Below are positions 15,473 to 16,486 of a stretch of DNA of 16,486 bases, in pieces. The notes below the pieces were generated by a model, which saw nothing but the letters and a program-made list of their open reading frames with translations, made no database searches and had not been told where the DNA came from. The stretch's first letter is position 1. Each line of letters begins with the position of its first letter. Made by a program: the position numbers and the translations under genes. This DNA is from an uncultured Bacteroidales bacterium (lineage in GTDB: Bacteria > Bacteroidota > Bacteroidia > Bacteroidales > Paludibacteraceae), in assembly GCA_945787425.1 (NCBI GenBank), contig CALZHO010000005.1:1-16486 (forward strand), in the 5' to 3' direction.

Positions 15473-15504
15473 TTTGCATAAATGCAAAAAAAGCAGTACC
15501 TTTG
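15473..15504 (+). promoter_or_regulatory. Bacteroidota-type promoter of ddl with overlapping palindrome
   Basis: The -33 TTTG is at 15473-15476, the -7 TACCTTTG is at 15497-15504, and the spacing is 20 nt. The -33 box is the left end of a perfect inverted repeat, TTTGCAT-AA-ATGCAAA (15473-15488), so a protein bound there could block the promoter. The ddl ATG lies 84 nt downstream of the -7 element, leaving a leader with a short open frame. Confidence 0.85.
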
Positions 15505-15544
15505 CACGCGTTAACAATAGAATCTTAAATTCTAAAAAACATAC

Positions 15545-15586
15545 ATGAGTATGAAAAAAATAACAATATTGCTTTGTGTAGAATAA
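15545..15586 (+). CDS. Possible 13-codon leader peptide before ddl
   Basis: ATG at 15545 opens the frame MSMKKITILLCVE and stops at TAA 15584-15586, 2 nt before the ddl ATG, in a different frame. It lies fully inside the predicted ddl transcript. Tight spacing would allow translational coupling or leader control. A frame this short is expected by chance in AT-rich DNA, so confidence is low. Confidence 0.2.
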   Translation: MSMKKITILLCVE

Positions 15587-15588
15587 AT

Positions 15589-16486
15589 ATGAAACGAAAA
15601 ATAGCTATTATAGCAGGCGGAGATAGCTCCGAATACGAGGTGTCGCTGCGTAGCGCAGCAGGCATAGAGTCTTTCCTTGCCGACCAAAAGCAATACACCA
15701 CTACCATCGTTCTGCTTCGCGGACAGGATTGGAAGGTCAAAGTGGGCGAAAACGAGTGGGTGGCGATTGACAAAAACGACTTTTCTTATACGCTCAACGG
15801 CGAGAAGCGCACCTTCGATTTTGCATATATCACTATCCATGGCACACCAGGTGAGAATGGCGTGTTGCAAGGGTATTTTGATATGATAGGATTGCCCTAT
15901 TCGTGTTGCGGTGTATTGGCAGCTGCCATGACCTTCAACAAATACACTTGCAATCACTACCTCAAAGGTTTTGGCGTGCGCGTGGCAGAGAGTATCCTAC
16001 TCCGCAAATCCGATACCCAATACCCAATATCCAATATCCCCAACCTGCTTGGTCTGCCTTGTTTCATCAAAACCAATGTAGGTGGCTCGTCTTTTGGCGT
16101 GACCAAGGTGAAGACGGTAGAGGAAGTGAAACCTGCGATTAACAAAGCTTTTGCCGAAGGCGACGAGGTGATTTGTGAAGCATTTATGCAGGGCATAGAA
16201 ATCACCTGCGGCGCCTATAAGACCCGCAACAAAGCGGTGGCATTCCCTATTACCGAGGTCGTGACCAACAACGAGTTCTTTGACTACGATGCCAAATACA
16301 ATGGTCAGGTGGACGAAATCACCCCTGCCCGTATCCCCGACGAAGTGCGCGATGCAGTGCAAGCCATGACACTGAAGATATACGACATACTGGGCTGCAA
16401 GGGTATTATCCGTGTGGATTATATATTGACTGAGGCAAAAGGCGATGAGGCAATAGGCAAGAGGTTTGATATTAACCTCCTTGAGG
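15589..16486 (+). CDS. ddl: D-alanine-D-alanine ligase, 3' end missing
   Basis: This ATP-grasp enzyme joins two D-alanines for peptidoglycan precursors in the cytoplasm. The frame begins MKRKIAIIAGGDSSEYEVSL and runs open to the window edge (299 codons); perhaps 40 residues are missing. Landmarks are the N-terminal AGGDSSEYEVS loop, HGTPGENGVLQGYFDMIGLPYSCCG, the ATP-grasp strand LGLPCFIKTNVGGSSFGVTKVK with its lysine, FFDYDAKYNGQ and IIRVDYIL, followed by the start of the metal-binding region INLLE. Two loops look unusual. The linker before GLPCF (SDTQYPISNIPN) is built from 7-bp repeats. The turn before INLLE (EAKGDEAIGKRFD) is long and also shows a near-7-bp period. Neither touches catalytic residues, so the enzyme is probably active. 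It has its own promoter and is divergent from the hydrolase gene. Confidence 0.95.
   Translation, partial: MKRKIAIIAGGDSSEYEVSLRSAAGIESFLADQKQYTTTIVLLRGQDWKVKVGENEWVAIDKNDFSYTLNGEKRTFDFAYITIHGTPGENGVLQGYFDMIGLPYSCCGVLAAAMTFNKYTCNHYLKGFGVRVAESILLRKSDTQYPISNIPNLLGLPCFIKTNVGGSSFGVTKVKTVEEVKPAINKAFAEGDEVICEAFMQGIEITCGAYKTRNKAVAFPITEVVTNNEFFDYDAKYNGQVDEITPARIPDEVRDAVQAMTLKIYDILGCKGIIRVDYILTEAKGDEAIGKRFDINLLE
16010..16044. repeat. Heptanucleotide repeat island in ddl
   Basis: Five units of exact 7-bp period: CCGATAC, CCAATAC, CCAATAT, CCAATAT and CCCCAAC. The middle units are the same CCAATAY as on the coding strand of the DUF5686 gene island, about 6.2 kb away, and give the same peptide pattern (QYPISN). 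They encode the loop just before the ATP-grasp GLPCFIK strand. Confidence 0.9.
16434..16464. repeat. Possible second degenerate repeat island in ddl
   Basis: GG recurs at 16434, 16441, 16449, 16456 and 16463, giving units GGCAAAA, GGCGATGA (8 nt), GGCAATA and GGCAAGA, then GGTTTGA. The period is 7 with one 8. It encodes the extended turn EAKGDEAIGKRFD before INLLE. Confidence 0.5.

Overview
The window looks like the chromosome of a member of Bacteroidota, most likely the order Bacteroidales. Four promoters have the Bacteroidota form TTTG-N20-TAnnTTTG. One protein ends in a type IX secretion (T9SS) type A sorting domain. The window also carries a DUF5686-type outer-membrane protein, a LolC/E-like permease, XerD, and RpoB, RpoC and Ddl sequences of Bacteroidota type. 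All protein calls rest on motif recognition; no database search was possible.

Left third (1-6650, + strand): the 3' two thirds of rpoB, then complete rpoC after a 12-nt gap, closed by a strong hairpin-plus-T-run terminator. Next (6701-7289, + strand) is a single-gene unit with its own promoter and terminator, encoding a very small secreted protein that is largely a T9SS sorting domain. A 369-nt gap follows, holding a degenerate octamer repeat and a clear promoter. That promoter drives an AraC-family regulator broken by a frameshift (7604-8441).

Middle (8395-13842, - strand): a tightly packed gene run, read right to left as rbfA, a LolC/LolE-like permease, a small lipoprotein, xerD and a DUF5686-type outer-membrane protein. 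Three of the four junctions overlap by 4 nt (GTGA or ATGA). The last gene runs 47 nt into the 3' end of the convergent AraC gene. Upstream lie rpmH (L34) with its own promoter and a cluster of three inverted repeats between rpmH and rbfA. Beyond that is a secreted Ntn-type choloylglycine/penicillin-V-acylase-like hydrolase (- strand).

Right end (15473-16486, + strand): D-alanine-D-alanine ligase (ddl, cut by the window edge), divergent from the hydrolase. The 203-nt region between them holds two perfect palindromes and a short leader reading frame.

The most unusual signal is a set of degenerate short tandem repeat islands, mostly of exact 7-bp period. One (14 units) encodes a low-complexity linker inside the DUF5686 protein. 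One makes up the hydrophobic core of that same protein's signal peptide. One, and possibly a second, sits in loops of Ddl. One lies in the leader of rbfA, and an octamer version lies in the gap before the AraC gene. None was seen in rpoB or rpoC. The pattern resembles the heptanucleotide STRR repeats of cyanobacteria and suggests a genome-wide repeat-spreading process that is tolerated in coding sequence.
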